A stretch of 63,162 nt of DNA from Rodentolepis nana (lineage: Eukaryota; Platyhelminthes; Cestoda; Cyclophyllidea; Hymenolepididae). Both the position numbers and the translations under genes were made by a program. Position 1 is the stretch's first letter. Each line of letters opens with the position of its first letter. Positions 49,801-62,121 of the stretch are shown one piece after another. The notes under the pieces were generated by a model. That model worked only from the letters and a program-made list of their open reading frames with translations. It made no database searches and was not told the DNA's origin. The stretch spans positions 1-63,162 of the forward strand of contig UZAE01012059.1 in assembly GCA_900617975.1 (NCBI GenBank), written 5' to 3'.

Positions 49801-52800
49801 CAATATTTTATTTCCTGCACACCAAAAGATCTATAATCTATGGCCAATAGCAGTGGATTGAAATGTTTCAGATAAGATGGAATTGTATACTTCTTAATGG
49901 TAAGATTATTATTTAATAGTAGAATGGTTGGTATATTGAAGGAATTCGCCAAAGCCTCGTCTTGCACAGGACTTTGATGACACTGACTTCATCAGAAAAT
50001 AATCACCATTTTCAGACTATTTCATACTTTTTTTCAAGATAGAAACCAGCATATTAAATTTTCACCTGTTAGAGTAATATAAGAAAAACTGGCTAGGTCT
50101 GATATTGTTTAATTTTAATTGGTTCATGAAATAAGTTACAGGTACCAAAGTTTTCTAACTTTCGTTTGCCATCCTCATTCTGACAAAGTATTCCTTGAAT
50201 CTTTATTAAAATGCATTAGAGTGGAAAACACTCTGTGGAACCGGATATTTATTTAATTTAAGCCAAGGCAAGCCAAATCATCTACTGTCTGGTGTACCCT
50301 GTACGTGCAATCAACACCAATGAGTTTACGCGCACGGCACGAGGCACAAGCCAGTGGAAGCTACTTCCATTGTCACACACACACACACGGAGCGAGAGAG
50401 AGGGAATGTGGTATTTTTGTTAGTGCCGAACATTTTTTACTTTAGTACCAATTATTGCGCCTCATTCTGCCCTGTTGTTGCCACACCTGTGAAATACCAT
50501 ACCGACCAACAAACCCGCGTTGACCAATAGTACTCCCCTTCGACGTAGGCTAACAACAAAAATAATAAGGTCGATAGATAAGTAATCACAGCGTGCAAAT
50601 GTACGCTAGTATAATCAACTTCTCGCTCATTACTAGACACAGAATGGTAAATAAATAAATATCTTTTATAGGGATAGGACAAGCAGTCGAAGAAAGCAGT
50701 ATAGTAGCGCAATACGAGGTAATACAAAGATAGTAGCTTAGCCGGACGAAGAGGTATTGCTAGGATGCTTCAAAGTCTATATTTTTGGGAATTGGTCTTA
50801 GCGCTCTTGAGTAAAGTCGCAACCTCTAAATTTTCGTCGAAAGAATTTGTTTGATTGGGTAATAAATAGATGAGCGAACACTTTCATTATATGCAACATC
50901 CGAAGTCTTAGTGTAAATTACCAATTCTTTTATTAATGGCAATATGAAGGCGTGAGTAATACCCAGATCAAACTATTGATAAGTCGTAAATGAACATCTA
51001 TGAGTTGTGAACTCGATAAAAGTGTCACTTAAGTTCACAGTGTGAACTTTAGTGCATCAGATCTTAATAAAGTTCCTCTGAATCTAACTTCTAGAACGTT
51101 TCAGCCTTCCTTGATTATGAATCTTTTTCTCTTCTTCAAAGATTACGTCTTCTTAATGCGACCTGTGTTCCGATGTCTCATAACGCTTCTAATGATTGCA
51201 GAATAGTTATTACTATGATATCTACATCAGACAAGCCCGAATCAAGCTAATAATTAAGCTGTAATAATGTTACAACACTGGAAGCACTGTTTACGTTCAA
51301 ATCCATTTATCATTGTTTTAAATACTAACTCATCCTAGGCAATTGCAGGGTTTATTAATGAAAGCGTGGAAATAATCCTGGAATGATTAATTGCATTCCC
51401 CCCCTCTCTCTCCCCCTCCACCCGTTCTTAATTATTAACGTTTAGTCCCACCTCTTTGCTGTCAGTTAAGTACCGACTTACATTGCAATAATTACATTTA
51501 CTGTAAAGCAATTTCGTCTATCTAATTAATTAGCATCGACTGACTCCACCATCTCTAAATACACGTTGATTTAGTTAGGATTAAGATTGTATGCTTGTGG
51601 AATACCTTCAAAAAAGATCATTGGGCTTTATTTCAAAGTTAACCTTATCTTCTAAAATAAGAAAGAAATGAATTAGTAGGCTTTAGGTGTTCAAAAATAA
51701 CATGAAATTTGTTGTGCTTCATATCACATATCTAAGTTTGACTATCCATAGTGGTCGGATCTAGCTTAAGGACTGCACTCTATACAAAACGATTTTTGGT
51801 TCGTTAATTTAAGCTACGGTATCAATCTAGGTTCATTTCTATGCAATTAGCTTCGCGTGTAAATGGATGCATCGACTAGCATGAGTGCATGAGAAACCTG
51901 AAATCCTTGAATGTGCAATAAAGATGAAATAAGTGCACCGAGTTAATAGCTTAAAGGTAGAATACAAACCTTTACTATGAGAGGCAACACCTTCCCCTTA
52001 CATTGCCTAAAACATCTACGAATTGCAAATGAAGTAGACGTATCAATTACAATTTCTGCTCAATTGGAAGTACAAATGTCAGAAATAAACAAAAAAGACT
52101 TCTAACTTTACCTACTTTCCCCAAATCTGAGTTAAATTGTTGCCCTTTGGTCAAATGGAATAGATTAATAATAATGGAAGATAAATTCTTAATTGTATTT
52201 ATGTAAATGTGGCCAAAAATTAATACAGCATTTCAGAATTTCCCTAATTCATAGAGCATTTGTTAAAATTATAAATAAAATTGGGAAGGAAAAACATATA
52301 TTTATATGATGGTTCGGCTCTAAAATGCCGTACAATTCTGCTACAACACCTAAGCTGAATTTGAATTTCAGCACTTCTGCAGTTCTTCCCAACAAGCTGA
52401 ATATTAATTTAAAGTAAGCAAAATCTGGAAGCATTTAAATTGGAATTTAAAGTGAAGTTTGAATTAAGTTACTTAGTCATTTGCTTAAATCAGTTGTTTC
52501 TACTATCCTATTTTAGGAATCTGAATTAAGGACACATTTCTTGGTATTAATTTATTTAATATGTCCATCAGAGCATCATTTTATACTAACTCAATCAAAC
52601 GCCATGGGTTATTCAATAACATGCCAAAGATTGTCTGCCACTCGTGTTATAAATATAAATTGTGTGTATTCTGACCTTATTGGAAGTGTCATTTGCCAAG
52701 TAGTGATTATCACCTTTATTTAGCCAATCATTTAAATTCTCTATCGATAAAAGCCAGGAAGTTGTCAAGTAAGTGAAGTCCTAAAAACACAGTCATCGCA

Positions 52801-55800
52801 TCTTAGCGCTTCTATCACTGGTATTGGGTTGACAGTAGCTGCATTTAACCGGCTAATTTAGGGTAAATAGAGTGAACAAATCTTTATAATTTCGCAGAAT
52901 GATTGAAGAGCGAGCCATATTCAAAAATTCAAGATTCCCTCTAAAGTTTGGGAAGAATTTTATATAACAAACGTTCAAAATTACTGTAGGTATGGATTGA
53001 TACAGTGATTCTCAAGAACATTCTTTAATTTTTTTGAATGCGGTCTTTGGCCGCCGAAGTAGTTACATTCAAAAAGTTTTGTACAATTTGAATATCAATA
53101 GCTCAAAACTGTGCGCATTGCCATGTCAGTTTTTCCCATAAAAAACTGACTTCTGATTTCCTAATATTAGCAATTTGAAATCAAATAATAAACTCCCGGA
53201 CCTGTAACCTTTTAAATATTCTGCATTTGATTGGCATGGCTTGAATAAAATATATATATGAAGCACATTCATTTGCCTATTTTATAGGAAAAAAACAGTA
53301 TCAGAATTCTTTACCCTTAGTTATTCTAGATGTCTAACAACTTTTTCTTATAAATTCCTCGCTTATCAGATGTAAAAAGTGAGAGGCCATCAACAACAAT
53401 GGTAAATAGATCATGTGAGGATTCCCCTTGCTATAAAAGATGTAACCAATGAAATGGCAGATCTTGGTATTTTCCCAATAACACGACTTCCTTCCCTTTT
53501 GTTGCAATTGGCCAAACCTCCTCTTAACTGTTTCTATGTCGTGTAATAACTGAGACCACGTGACTAAAGATTATAAAATGGGAAAGAAATTTTCTAGAAA
53601 TAAAAATAAACCTATATTTGGCAAAAATTTCTTCCTTGTTTTAATATGTAAGCATTCTTAGGTGATAATTAAATTTGAAATGGTTTATTTGATTATATCA
53701 AGGGGATAATCATGAGTAGATCTCAATCTAAACAGTCTAGAAAACAATGATTTTTAAGCTATTTTAAGAGAAATTAATGATTGAACAGCTTTCACGATTT
53801 TGAAGATGTAATCCAGGTGAATCTCTTAAAATAAAATAATAAATAAGAAATTGTAGTGGAAATGAAAAAAAAACCCTTAATGCCTAACTTTTTGACCATA
53901 GGTCTTGGGGTAAATGTTTGGTCAAAAAATAAAATGACGTATTTCAATAGATCAAACTTTCTTTTACTTCTAGGAAATGCCACATTTTGCATTCCACAAA
54001 AATATAAATCCATTTCGAAAATAAAGCAACAGTCAAGAAGTTTGAAAAAAAAGCGAATTGAAGGTACGTTCTGTATCAAAAAATGATTAAAAGTAATAAA
54101 AATGGATTCAGATGTCAAATTTAAAAAAAATCGTTCTTCCTCTTGATTCACCATAATAGACAGTAGTATCCATATTACCTATTTCGCATTCTTTAAGACA
54201 ATGAAACCTAGTCAAAAATTTTACTTTAAAATTAGCGCTAAATTAACGGTAAATTAGCATTCTTTTACGACTCATCCATTCGCATTTTATTTGTCAATCA
54301 ATTATTTGAACTGAGAGCAAATAACTAATAACAGACTAAAACGGTTCTTTTTTCATGGGATCTTATTGAAGTCATGGTACTTGAACACTACCACTACAGG
54401 CGTACTCTAAGCTAAAGACCAATACTGATGAGTTACATATTTATAGAAAGTAAAAATTAGAGAATATAGAATTAGTTGAAGAAAATAAGTTCACGATCAG
54501 CAAGTGTCCAAGTTTTAACGCTAGAACGATCCCCCCCCCCTCCTCCCCAACCTTGATTACAATTAAACCACTTGTGTATATTCTCATATACAGGAGTCTC
54601 ATATGTACTTTCTCATTCGCTGCTACCCTGGGAGCGCCACTTTTCACAAACCTTTTTTGAGTACCTCAATAGACCGGTTCTCACGCAGTATTTGCTAACA
54701 CATGAGTTTTAATCAAACCACCACTTTTATTGAATTGAATAAACCGTTTGATATTTTCTGTTAGAATAACTGCATACATTTTAAAGAGATAAATATTTAA
54801 CCTCCTGTCTCTCTTGTCCGGTCATTAACGCTGAAAGTCGAACCTCAAAAGCTACAGTTAAAATGGGAATAAAAGTTAGGATTTAAAATGGAGAACTGAG
54901 ACAAAAGACTTTCCAATTCGAACAGAGTTAATTTAAGAATTCCAGGATATATTTATTGCTAATTCCAAATATTGAGACAAGTGGTTGGCTTTACTCTTAG
55001 CTGATATGAATAATTGCATTGGAAGAGAAGGAATTTATAGTCAAACAGCCCTTTTGGGTGCCGACAGGAAATTCTCTATTTTACCTGACTGTCATGGTCT
55101 AAACAGTCAACATGGTTACCACCTGTCTCTCTATGGTTAATTCCAAAATGTCATAGAAATTCGAGCGACAAAAGGAAAGTTTGGACCTGATAAATGAAAG
55201 CCAATGCTCAGGGAAAAGAAAACGAAACTTTTTTGTAATTTCAACGGGATTATTAGGAGGACTTTGAAAAGTTAATTTTCGGTTACTATGATGCTAATAA
55301 GGGACACGGGCACTAGAAAAATCTCATATTGAAATTTAATCGACAATGCTATCGTTAAATGCAGAGCACTACAGACTGAATCCCTTTTTCACTTTACTAA
55401 AATGCTTTTTAACAGAATGTGGCATTAAATAATAACTTTATGTAGATCGGCTTGCCCTGTCATTTACCAAAGTATGGGTATTGCAAATGTGAAATCTAGA
55501 GATTGCATCATGAATTGTTTGCTTTAATGAATTTGAATATTAAATAATGGCTGCAAACTTTGAAGGCAGTAATCATAATTTTATTTACAAATTCAGGAAT
55601 GACTTCCAATTTAGTCTCTACGGTATACTATTGAATATAACCTCAATCTTTGTCAAAATATTTACCCAATACATAAACACGTCAATGTTTATATGTGACT
55701 TAGAAGTTGCCATGGCCTGTGTTGTGACATTCTGTCGTAGGCGCGTGTACTGGATAAGTCACCCGCATAGACCAGATGTGGAGGTGGGGGGTGGGGGGGG

Positions 55801-58800
55801 GGGGGGGGGGGTAAAGAGGGGGTTGACCTCTACCATTTGTAATTGCATGCAACCAGGTAATTTAAAAGTACGCACAGCACGAATGAGGGGCAACAAATGC
55901 GTGTACTAAACACGTATTAGAAACAAAGTGGGAAGCATTACTTTATTGATATAACTGCATGTACTTTTACATCTTTAAATACACGGATAAATTTGTAAAG
56001 CCCTTACCCATTCTTTTTATGCTCAAATGACGTAAAAAATATTTAAAAGCAAGAAATTTAGTACAGCAAGTTTGAGCCCTTTCAGTCTTAATAATTGAAC
56101 GGATTTTGTCGGAGCAATTAACGAATACAACTGAATGCACGGTATATATAAGGAACTAAAGTACAGCACTATTTACACCTTTGCCAGAACTATTTCCATT
56201 ACTGTCAATTACAGGTCTTTAATTAGTTGACTAAAAAAGATTAATTAATTGGTATAGTCGTGATCAAGGTCAAGAAAATAAAGAACACGGCTTTCAGTAA
56301 AATATTCACACAGGGTAAGGGAAGGCAAGTGGGAGAATTTTCTTTTACAAACAACGATTTCTGGGCAGATTCACTTGTGAATGGAGACTCCATGGCCTTA
56401 AAAAATTCTCATTGTGAATTTAAAAATGTTTAGCCTTCAAAGCAAGTGACTATAAAAGTTGGGTGTGCTGGTTGATATCCCCGCCGAAAATGCCCTCCCA
56501 AATTCATCCAGCAAGAAACAATTGCAAGTATCTTGGTTTGTAATGATTGGCCAGTAATAAAAATTTGATTTTGCAAACTGCAGGACCATACAATTTTGCA
56601 GATACAATTTAGAGCAAGGAAAGCGTTGGCACTTTAAATCTTAAAAATTATAATTGTAAGAAACAATTGAAATAGGGTAACAAAAGTTTTGCCAAAAATT
56701 CTAAATTGAAGAGAAACAAAATAAAAGCTGAGATATTTGCCAATAAAAACAAAGGATTAAGAGTTAAAAATTCGCACCTAAAAAGAATTCTGTTCTGTAG
56801 TTCTATTTCGTTGATGGTCTCACGGGTTGCAATAAAGGCAGTCAAAAATGTCTAATAATTATAAACCTATTTTGCATCATAGTGGTTAGTCTCACCAATT
56901 CAATTCGTTTTTCCCTTCCGGGGCGTAGCAGAGAAAAGATATTATTAATTTACAAATTAAATAACAGTTCTGTCTTACTCATTCAGTGGTGTTAATTTAG
57001 AATTGATTTCCAATTGAAAATAATTAGCAATGTATAAAGACATATCAAATTTTGTGAAATTCAATTATCTATACCCAGTAACACGGGAGGTGTGCGTAGA
57101 CTTACCTCCATGTGGTGCACCCTGGGCAACGTATTCTCATACGGCAAAAAAGTCTATTAACCAGCAGTTGACTTCTGACTTTAAACTACCATGACTTCAC
57201 ATTATGCCATATTCGACTATTTCCACAGTATTCGCCTTACCATTTCTCAACTTTTGTGTTTGTCGCTTTTACATCTGAGAATCACTCTTCAGTTCCCCTC
57301 TTCTCTTCTCGCTTTGATATTCCTCCTTCCCTCTGTGAAGTCCGAAGTCAGTAAAGGGCTAATGATAACTATCAAACCGCCTGTCATTTGAAATAAATAA
57401 ATGAATACCCAGTTACACTCTTTCCACAGAAAAAAACTTCAAATTTTGCATGAAAAAGACGAAAAGTTGGACAATATTACAGACTGTTACTTCCCCAGGC
57501 ACACAATACAAGAAAAACTACAAGCTAATCGATTAATGACAATCTTCCAGATTATCAAGTCAATTTATCACCGAATCACATTCATTCAAAAAAATGATCC
57601 CAAACAACTTGAATATACAAGACATATTTGCTAGTATTTTAAAGTGAACCACACAGGTAAAACTTATTTCAGTCATTGATGAGTTCAAAGCCATGATTGA
57701 CAGTCAACTTTTGGGAAAAATGGAACGTGCAACCATGTCACATAGGTAACAAACAGGGCTGTTAAAAAAAATTAAGATTTACAAATAATTTTAACCTTAA
57801 ATACAAACTGAGTAAAAATAATGAGCAATTATGGTTTTATGGATTTATTATTCAAAAATTAAGCAATCATTTTATTTAAGGCATTTAAAATTGATATCAA
57901 GACAGAGGATTGAAATCGGGAATTCCGCCAAATAAATTCCATTTACAAATAAATACACGCCAAACGAAGACAATTAGACGAATTCGCTTACGATTTCCTA
58001 TATTCCTTTTTAGTCATTTGAATATTTTTCAATAAAAATTAGAATCTAAAAAAATATTTCCTGTAGACACCAAATGGAACACAAAATAATCATGAGGGGT
58101 AATTTTGACTATTTATATCCGAATTAGATGTCCTTATCGGTGTCTAAATTTCATATTGAAAATTCCTTATCGACAGAACATAGCCATGGTCAAGTTATTA
58201 AAGGCCAAATATTTTCCATAAGTGTAATTAGTCTTGTCAAATCAAAAGGCACATATATTTAAATGAAAGTAATATAACCGGAAACTTAGAACGGTTGATC
58301 AAATATACTCAAACACTTAAAATTGATGGAAACTTAGGTTTACGAAACCGCCCGTTTGAAGTAAAATGCAGTGATGGATATTGAAGTTGTATTTGAACTC
58401 AAAATCGTAATTTATAAAACCGTATGCTGAGGGATTTAGGAAAATGAGCCTTTTCCTTCCAAACCTTCCAGTTGAATAGAACCTATTAAGGAAGTAATTT
58501 GAAATGTAGTCTCTTTTCTAATATGTCACGACGTCGTATGCCTAGTTCAAATACAAAGTACGTTCTATGCAAGAAGAGCAATAATAAAGTCCAGGAGAGT
58601 TCTCTATTCAACGTATGATTATTTCTAAGTTGTACTACTTATTTTTCAAATCGTATTTCAATTACATCTACACAATTTTTGTATTCTTCGGTCGCTCTCC
58701 TTCATTAAAATTCTGCTTTAAGTGAAATAGTTTTTTTTTCAATTAGTTTTCACCTTTCGTCTTTTATATCTTATGACAAAAATAATTTAAGTTGACTAAG

Positions 58801-61800
58801 ATAGGAAGCAGAAAAAAAAAGTTTCTATTAACTGGAAAAATCGATGAACACTGGAGCGCACCTGCGTTCATAAATGATTTTTAAATGGGAAAAATCGATC
58901 AAAAATTTTCAATACTATTCCTTTCACTTCCCCAATTCTAACCCTTCTTATAATAGAAATTAAATCAGAAATCGTGGATATATTTTCAAACATCAAAATC
59001 TTGTTTTCAAATTTTTTATTTTAAAGTATTCTTCATTGTTAGGGAAGCTAAACGTGACCTAGCATCTGGGCAGTATAAAAACAATATATATAAGCTAACG
59101 AAATTCTTGTTGGAGGTACACATTTAGCATTCTATTTAAATGCAGCCTTTACAATTTCGTAGATTAAAGTTTCCCATTAACTTTTCAGTATTTTGTCAGC
59201 AAAACTAGAGCAAAAGTTACACAATTTAATTAAATTTGTAAGATACTGGAAGTAATTCGACCACTTAGAAATTATCAGCTAAAGTAAATAGGAAACTTTT
59301 TCTCTTTCTACTTCAAGCGCAAAGAATATTTAATTTGTTAACATAAGAATGAAATTCGCCAAAAATGAAATTAACCGTGGAGTGAATTGAAGTAAGAGAA
59401 TTGAGTTCTGATAAGACAAATCTCAAATAGTATGGGAAAAATATCACTACAAAGGAAAATATAACTTAGTTATTGGAAACAAATTGAAAAGTATATGTCG
59501 TAGTTTAGGTTTTCCAAAATTAATTTTTAAAATTGAATTTTCATTCTTGAAAGAGGTAACCAAACCTAGCCAAGTATCCTTGTCCTATAGTTAAGGAGAC
59601 AAAAGTTTTAATTCAATAGTAAACATTTGAATTACCGAATTGATGATAACACTACTTTACTACAATCTATGGGAAAGAGAAACGAGTATGTAATATTTTA
59701 CTCTGGAATATATTTCAAGTTGTTAAATAAAAGAGTAAACTGGAGATCACGAAAAATTCGTTTGAATATTAAAAAATGGAATTTGATGTAGATGCCAATT
59801 TTAGGCATATGCCAAATAATTTAAACCACAAAGTTCAAAATTTAATTTAAACCTTTTTTGTGAAATTCCCATTAGCAAGAATTCAGAACTGACTTGTCAC
59901 TTAAATCCACAGAATATGGTTATGCAGTGTGCTAGAGTGCAATAAATATACAAAAAACGGAGTCAGTCCTTTTAGTACCCATTATTTAACCGCATCCCGA
60001 GACAGGAGGTGATTCACCTCTGAACACATTAGTGGGATCGTTAAAAATACACATACACACCCCATTAAAACGAGTTCAAAAAGATGACGAATGAAAAGTG
60101 GATGTAGTGGCAAAGGAGTTGGCAAACTTGATCGGAAGCGCGACGCTGGTGTGGGTTATTAGCAGCAAATACAAAGGGACCGAGAATGTTGATAAGTGAT
60201 ACTAACTTTTGCGGTACAACAACCAGCATAACTGGCAAATCTAAGCATATATACATATTCCCTTTTCGTCAAAAGACGAACCAAAATTGACCTGTAAAAT
60301 ATGTATTCTTTAAAAGCCAGTATCTAGTGTAGTTGCCCTCGAAACAAATTCAAAATAGGTCTATTGTACTCTTGATTATCTTAAATCAAAGCGGATTTAA
60401 TTTGGATTCGAACTGAATAAATTAATGCGTTCAATTTGTCAATTTTATTATATAGCTATTATAAGTTTGTTATTAGCAAAACAAAGTATGATGAACACTA
60501 CTTAAAAATGTACATTAACCCATATGGATTATTTATGGAGATCGATAAATTAACTTTTGTATAAAATGAATACAGAATACATCTCACCACATCTTGCAAT
60601 TAAAGCATTTTTCAATTTACCATACCTTAAAAACTGGCTTGCCATTGATGTTAGATAAGCTAATCTACAATTATGCTTCATAAATCAATAATGAGACATT
60701 GAATAATTACGTCAAGATTACTAAAGAAGAGACGCCTCAACTTAATTTAGAATCTGATAAAAGGATAGGCTAAATTCTGACCTATTCAAAATTCAAATCC
60801 GAAAAGTTTGGCTTGTATAGGGACAAAATTTTGCAGCCAGTTAGTTTAAATATTTTAAATACTTAGGCAATATGACGCCCCTAATAGATGCTTCGAAAAC
60901 GATACCCAATTCTGTTAAATTTACTTGATTGAAAATAAATAGACAAATAATAGAAACTATCTTCATCAATATGCATAACCCCGATAGATAAGTGCTGAAA
61001 AATGCGACAAAATATATACTACCTGTGCATTATTCGCCTATAACTTTTCAAGCATTCATCAATTCTAATTCAAACGATTGATCGCAGGTTAGCAAAATGA
61101 ACGCTAATGTCGCTAAAGATAGATTTATGTACTTAATTTATTTGAGATTTGATTAGAAATTTTTGGCAAAAGGTGCTAATAAAAGGACAATTAAGGAAAT
61201 TCATAAATATGCGTCTGGGCTAATTCAAAGTCCGAGTACGCGTGCTCCTAACTCATGCGCGCAATTATACCCTGTGCACGAGACCAATGTTGCGTAGACG
61301 TTGATCAATAGTCGACATCAACCTATTGTGATTGGACGCCTAAAGGACAAATTACCAGTGACGAGTCTTGCCATGAGGAGAGATCATAGGGAAAGCCAAT
61401 AGGATTAAATGCCAAAAGACGAAAAACACGAGCACGATAAAAAATCGCCGAAAGGCTTATTATTACAGAGGAGATGACATTTACAGTGCATAATCATAAA
61501 ATTTTTAAGTAAAGGGAGATTCAAAGTATGACAACTGTTAGATAATATATTATCATAGTATAATCTTCTAAAATGAAGGCATAAAAGCTTCTAAATTGAT
61601 GAAAATTTCATTTAACTATCGTTTTTATTATTGAACGTAATATATTTTATAAGCTATATTCAATCAGAAAATCATAAGCACTCACAAGGGAGCTGCTATT
61701 GGTGAATGCTCGCGAATCTGTCATATCAAAATTCCTTGAATTTTCCTTCGAAGATGCTACGTCATATGAAATTATGCCGTCATCAGAGGTAACATCAAGA

Positions 61801-62121
61801 TCATGAGGCTTTTTGTCATTAGAAGCGGCACAAAACCCATTTGACTCGATGTGATTAATTGGACTATTTAATTTAAAACGAACATCTTCTACTTTAGTTG
61901 ACTTTGTTGAATGCTTGCAACTACTGTTGCCAGAAGGTTGAAGAGAATCCAAAGAAAATGAAGTAACGTCCTGTGTATGAAACGCGGAGAATGATTGAGA
62001 AGGAATGCAAAGAGCTAGCTTTTTGATAACATCTGTTGTTATTTTCTTCAACTCATTTGCTGAGGCGTCGATCTCTGCTACATCGTCTGTTGGCCAACCT
62101 GACGGGGCAAAGCCAGAAGAT
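31843..62121 (-). CDS. ARHGAP17: BAR-RhoGAP protein, ARHGAP17/ARHGAP44/SH3BP1 family (5' partial)
   Basis: Family members bind curved membrane through a BAR domain and inactivate Rac/Cdc42-type GTPases. Exons: 61686-62121, 41972-42057, 37595-37865, 37472-37520, 35723-35832, 35533-35686, 35316-35446, 35193-35240, 34967-35115, 34612-34893, 34382-34542, 33983-34309, 32649-33023, 32299-32575, 32030-32223, 31843-31901; 1036 codons with TAA, all phases closed. BAR: DDVAEIDASANELKKITTDV, IKKMPETVLARICLEASERL, LLFGCGQASSQLAQARLNWG, then LDELAPLLRAEL. RhoGAP: GRSLETHLVVTHAKIAYPLK, the arginine finger in GLFRIAGSKTKVDTLK, AMKQYLRSLPQPLLTTHLL, and NRMTPASLAIIFGPSLLNP with Ser where Asn is usual. An acidic patch (DDDNDSELVDMLDDNDDSEE) and a long basic, Ser/Thr-rich tail follow. 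No SH3-binding proline runs are evident. The first exon is assigned from an alignable BAR helix and matching phase (about 0.6 confidence); the 5' end is outside the window. I cannot separate the three paralogues. Confidence 0.88.
37866..41971. other. 4.1-kb ARHGAP intron
   Basis: AT-rich intron sequence with no coding exon I can support. It contains a short GC-richer island at about 39446-39595 with an overlapping ACGGGTCGTATACGGGT repeat and a TATAAAAG box at 39476-39483, described under findings. Confidence 0.5.
43784..43818. repeat. (AT)n microsatellite
   Basis: About 17 AT units in the large ARHGAP intron. Confidence 0.92.
44147..44288 (+). mobile_element. Possible short LTR-like element
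   Basis: It starts TGTTGGGACTGCC, has TATAAATA at 44176-44183 followed by GACCTGTTAAAACAGT, and ends TACCCAGGGCA, giving TG...CA ends. It follows a C-rich stretch (about 44115-44140). No partner repeat or target-site duplication was found, so it could be a solo LTR, a TRIM fragment or an unrelated promoter-like sequence. Confidence 0.3.
47511..47535. repeat. CA/CG-rich simple repeat
   Basis: An interrupted (CA)n/(CG) run in the large ARHGAP intron. Confidence 0.8.
48350..49186 (+). mobile_element. 5'-truncated LINE fragment with RNase H domain (broken)
   Basis: This is the 3' end of a non-LTR retrotransposon. Broken frames show RNase H signatures in order: FEGEIEAIKM (about 48445-48475), KAVILSDSQSAINSSGN (about 48500-48550), then PGHCGIVGNERADTL (about 48647-48692). 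A C-terminal reading frame (about 48709-49074) includes AEYRLRTGHDCLAKHLHGLG and a C-x2-C-x8-H-x4-C zinc-binding motif (CQICNLQEEMEKTHLIRC), ending in TAA. Frameshifts and stops between these blocks show it is dead. An RNase H domain places it among I/Jockey/R1-type LINEs rather than CR1 or RTE. The last 80 bases (GTGAAAGCCTAAGTC ... CCCGTCATTTGAAATAATAA) match the 3' end of the SINE-like family. Confidence 0.85.
50374..50388. repeat. (CA)n microsatellite
   Basis: About seven CA units inside a GC-richer stretch (about 50260-50410) of unknown origin. Confidence 0.8.
55793..55811. repeat. Poly(G) tract
   Basis: A run of 19 G within a G-rich stretch starting at about 55780, in the large ARHGAP intron. 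The ORF that spans it gains a meaningless poly-glycine segment. Confidence 0.9.
57085..57404 (+). mobile_element. SINE-like element in the large ARHGAP intron, with target-site duplication
   Basis: A 320-bp copy. The head is GTAGACTTACCTCCATGTGG, the body CGGCAAAAAAGTCTATTAAC and the tail CTGTCATTTGAAATAAATAA. The direct repeat ATACCCAGTAACAC / ATACCCAGTTACAC (57071-57084 and 57405-57418, one mismatch) brackets it. It is antisense to the host gene. Confidence 0.85.

Larger units (their letters stand above)
42058..61685. other. 19.6-kb ARHGAP intron with repeats
   Basis: One very large intron. It holds an AT microsatellite (43784-43818), an LTR-like island (44147-44288), a CA/CG-rich tract (about 47511-47535), a LINE fragment (about 48350-49186), a (CA)n tract (50374-50388), a poly(G) tract (55793-55811) and a SINE copy (57085-57404). 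A CCAAT-box-rich, GC-richer stretch lies at about 61230-61420. I see no other protein-coding exon on either strand; ORFs such as 53792-54154, 55547-55909 and 57401-57634 are low-complexity or overlap repeats. Confidence 0.55.

Noticed and set aside
53792..54154. 120-codon minus-strand ORF rich in Phe
   Set aside because: AT-rich chance frame with no splice signals that fit, no recognised domain, and a competing frame on the other strand.
55547..55909. 120-codon plus-strand ORF
   Set aside because: It runs through the poly(G) tract, giving a glycine run; the rest has no recognisable similarity.
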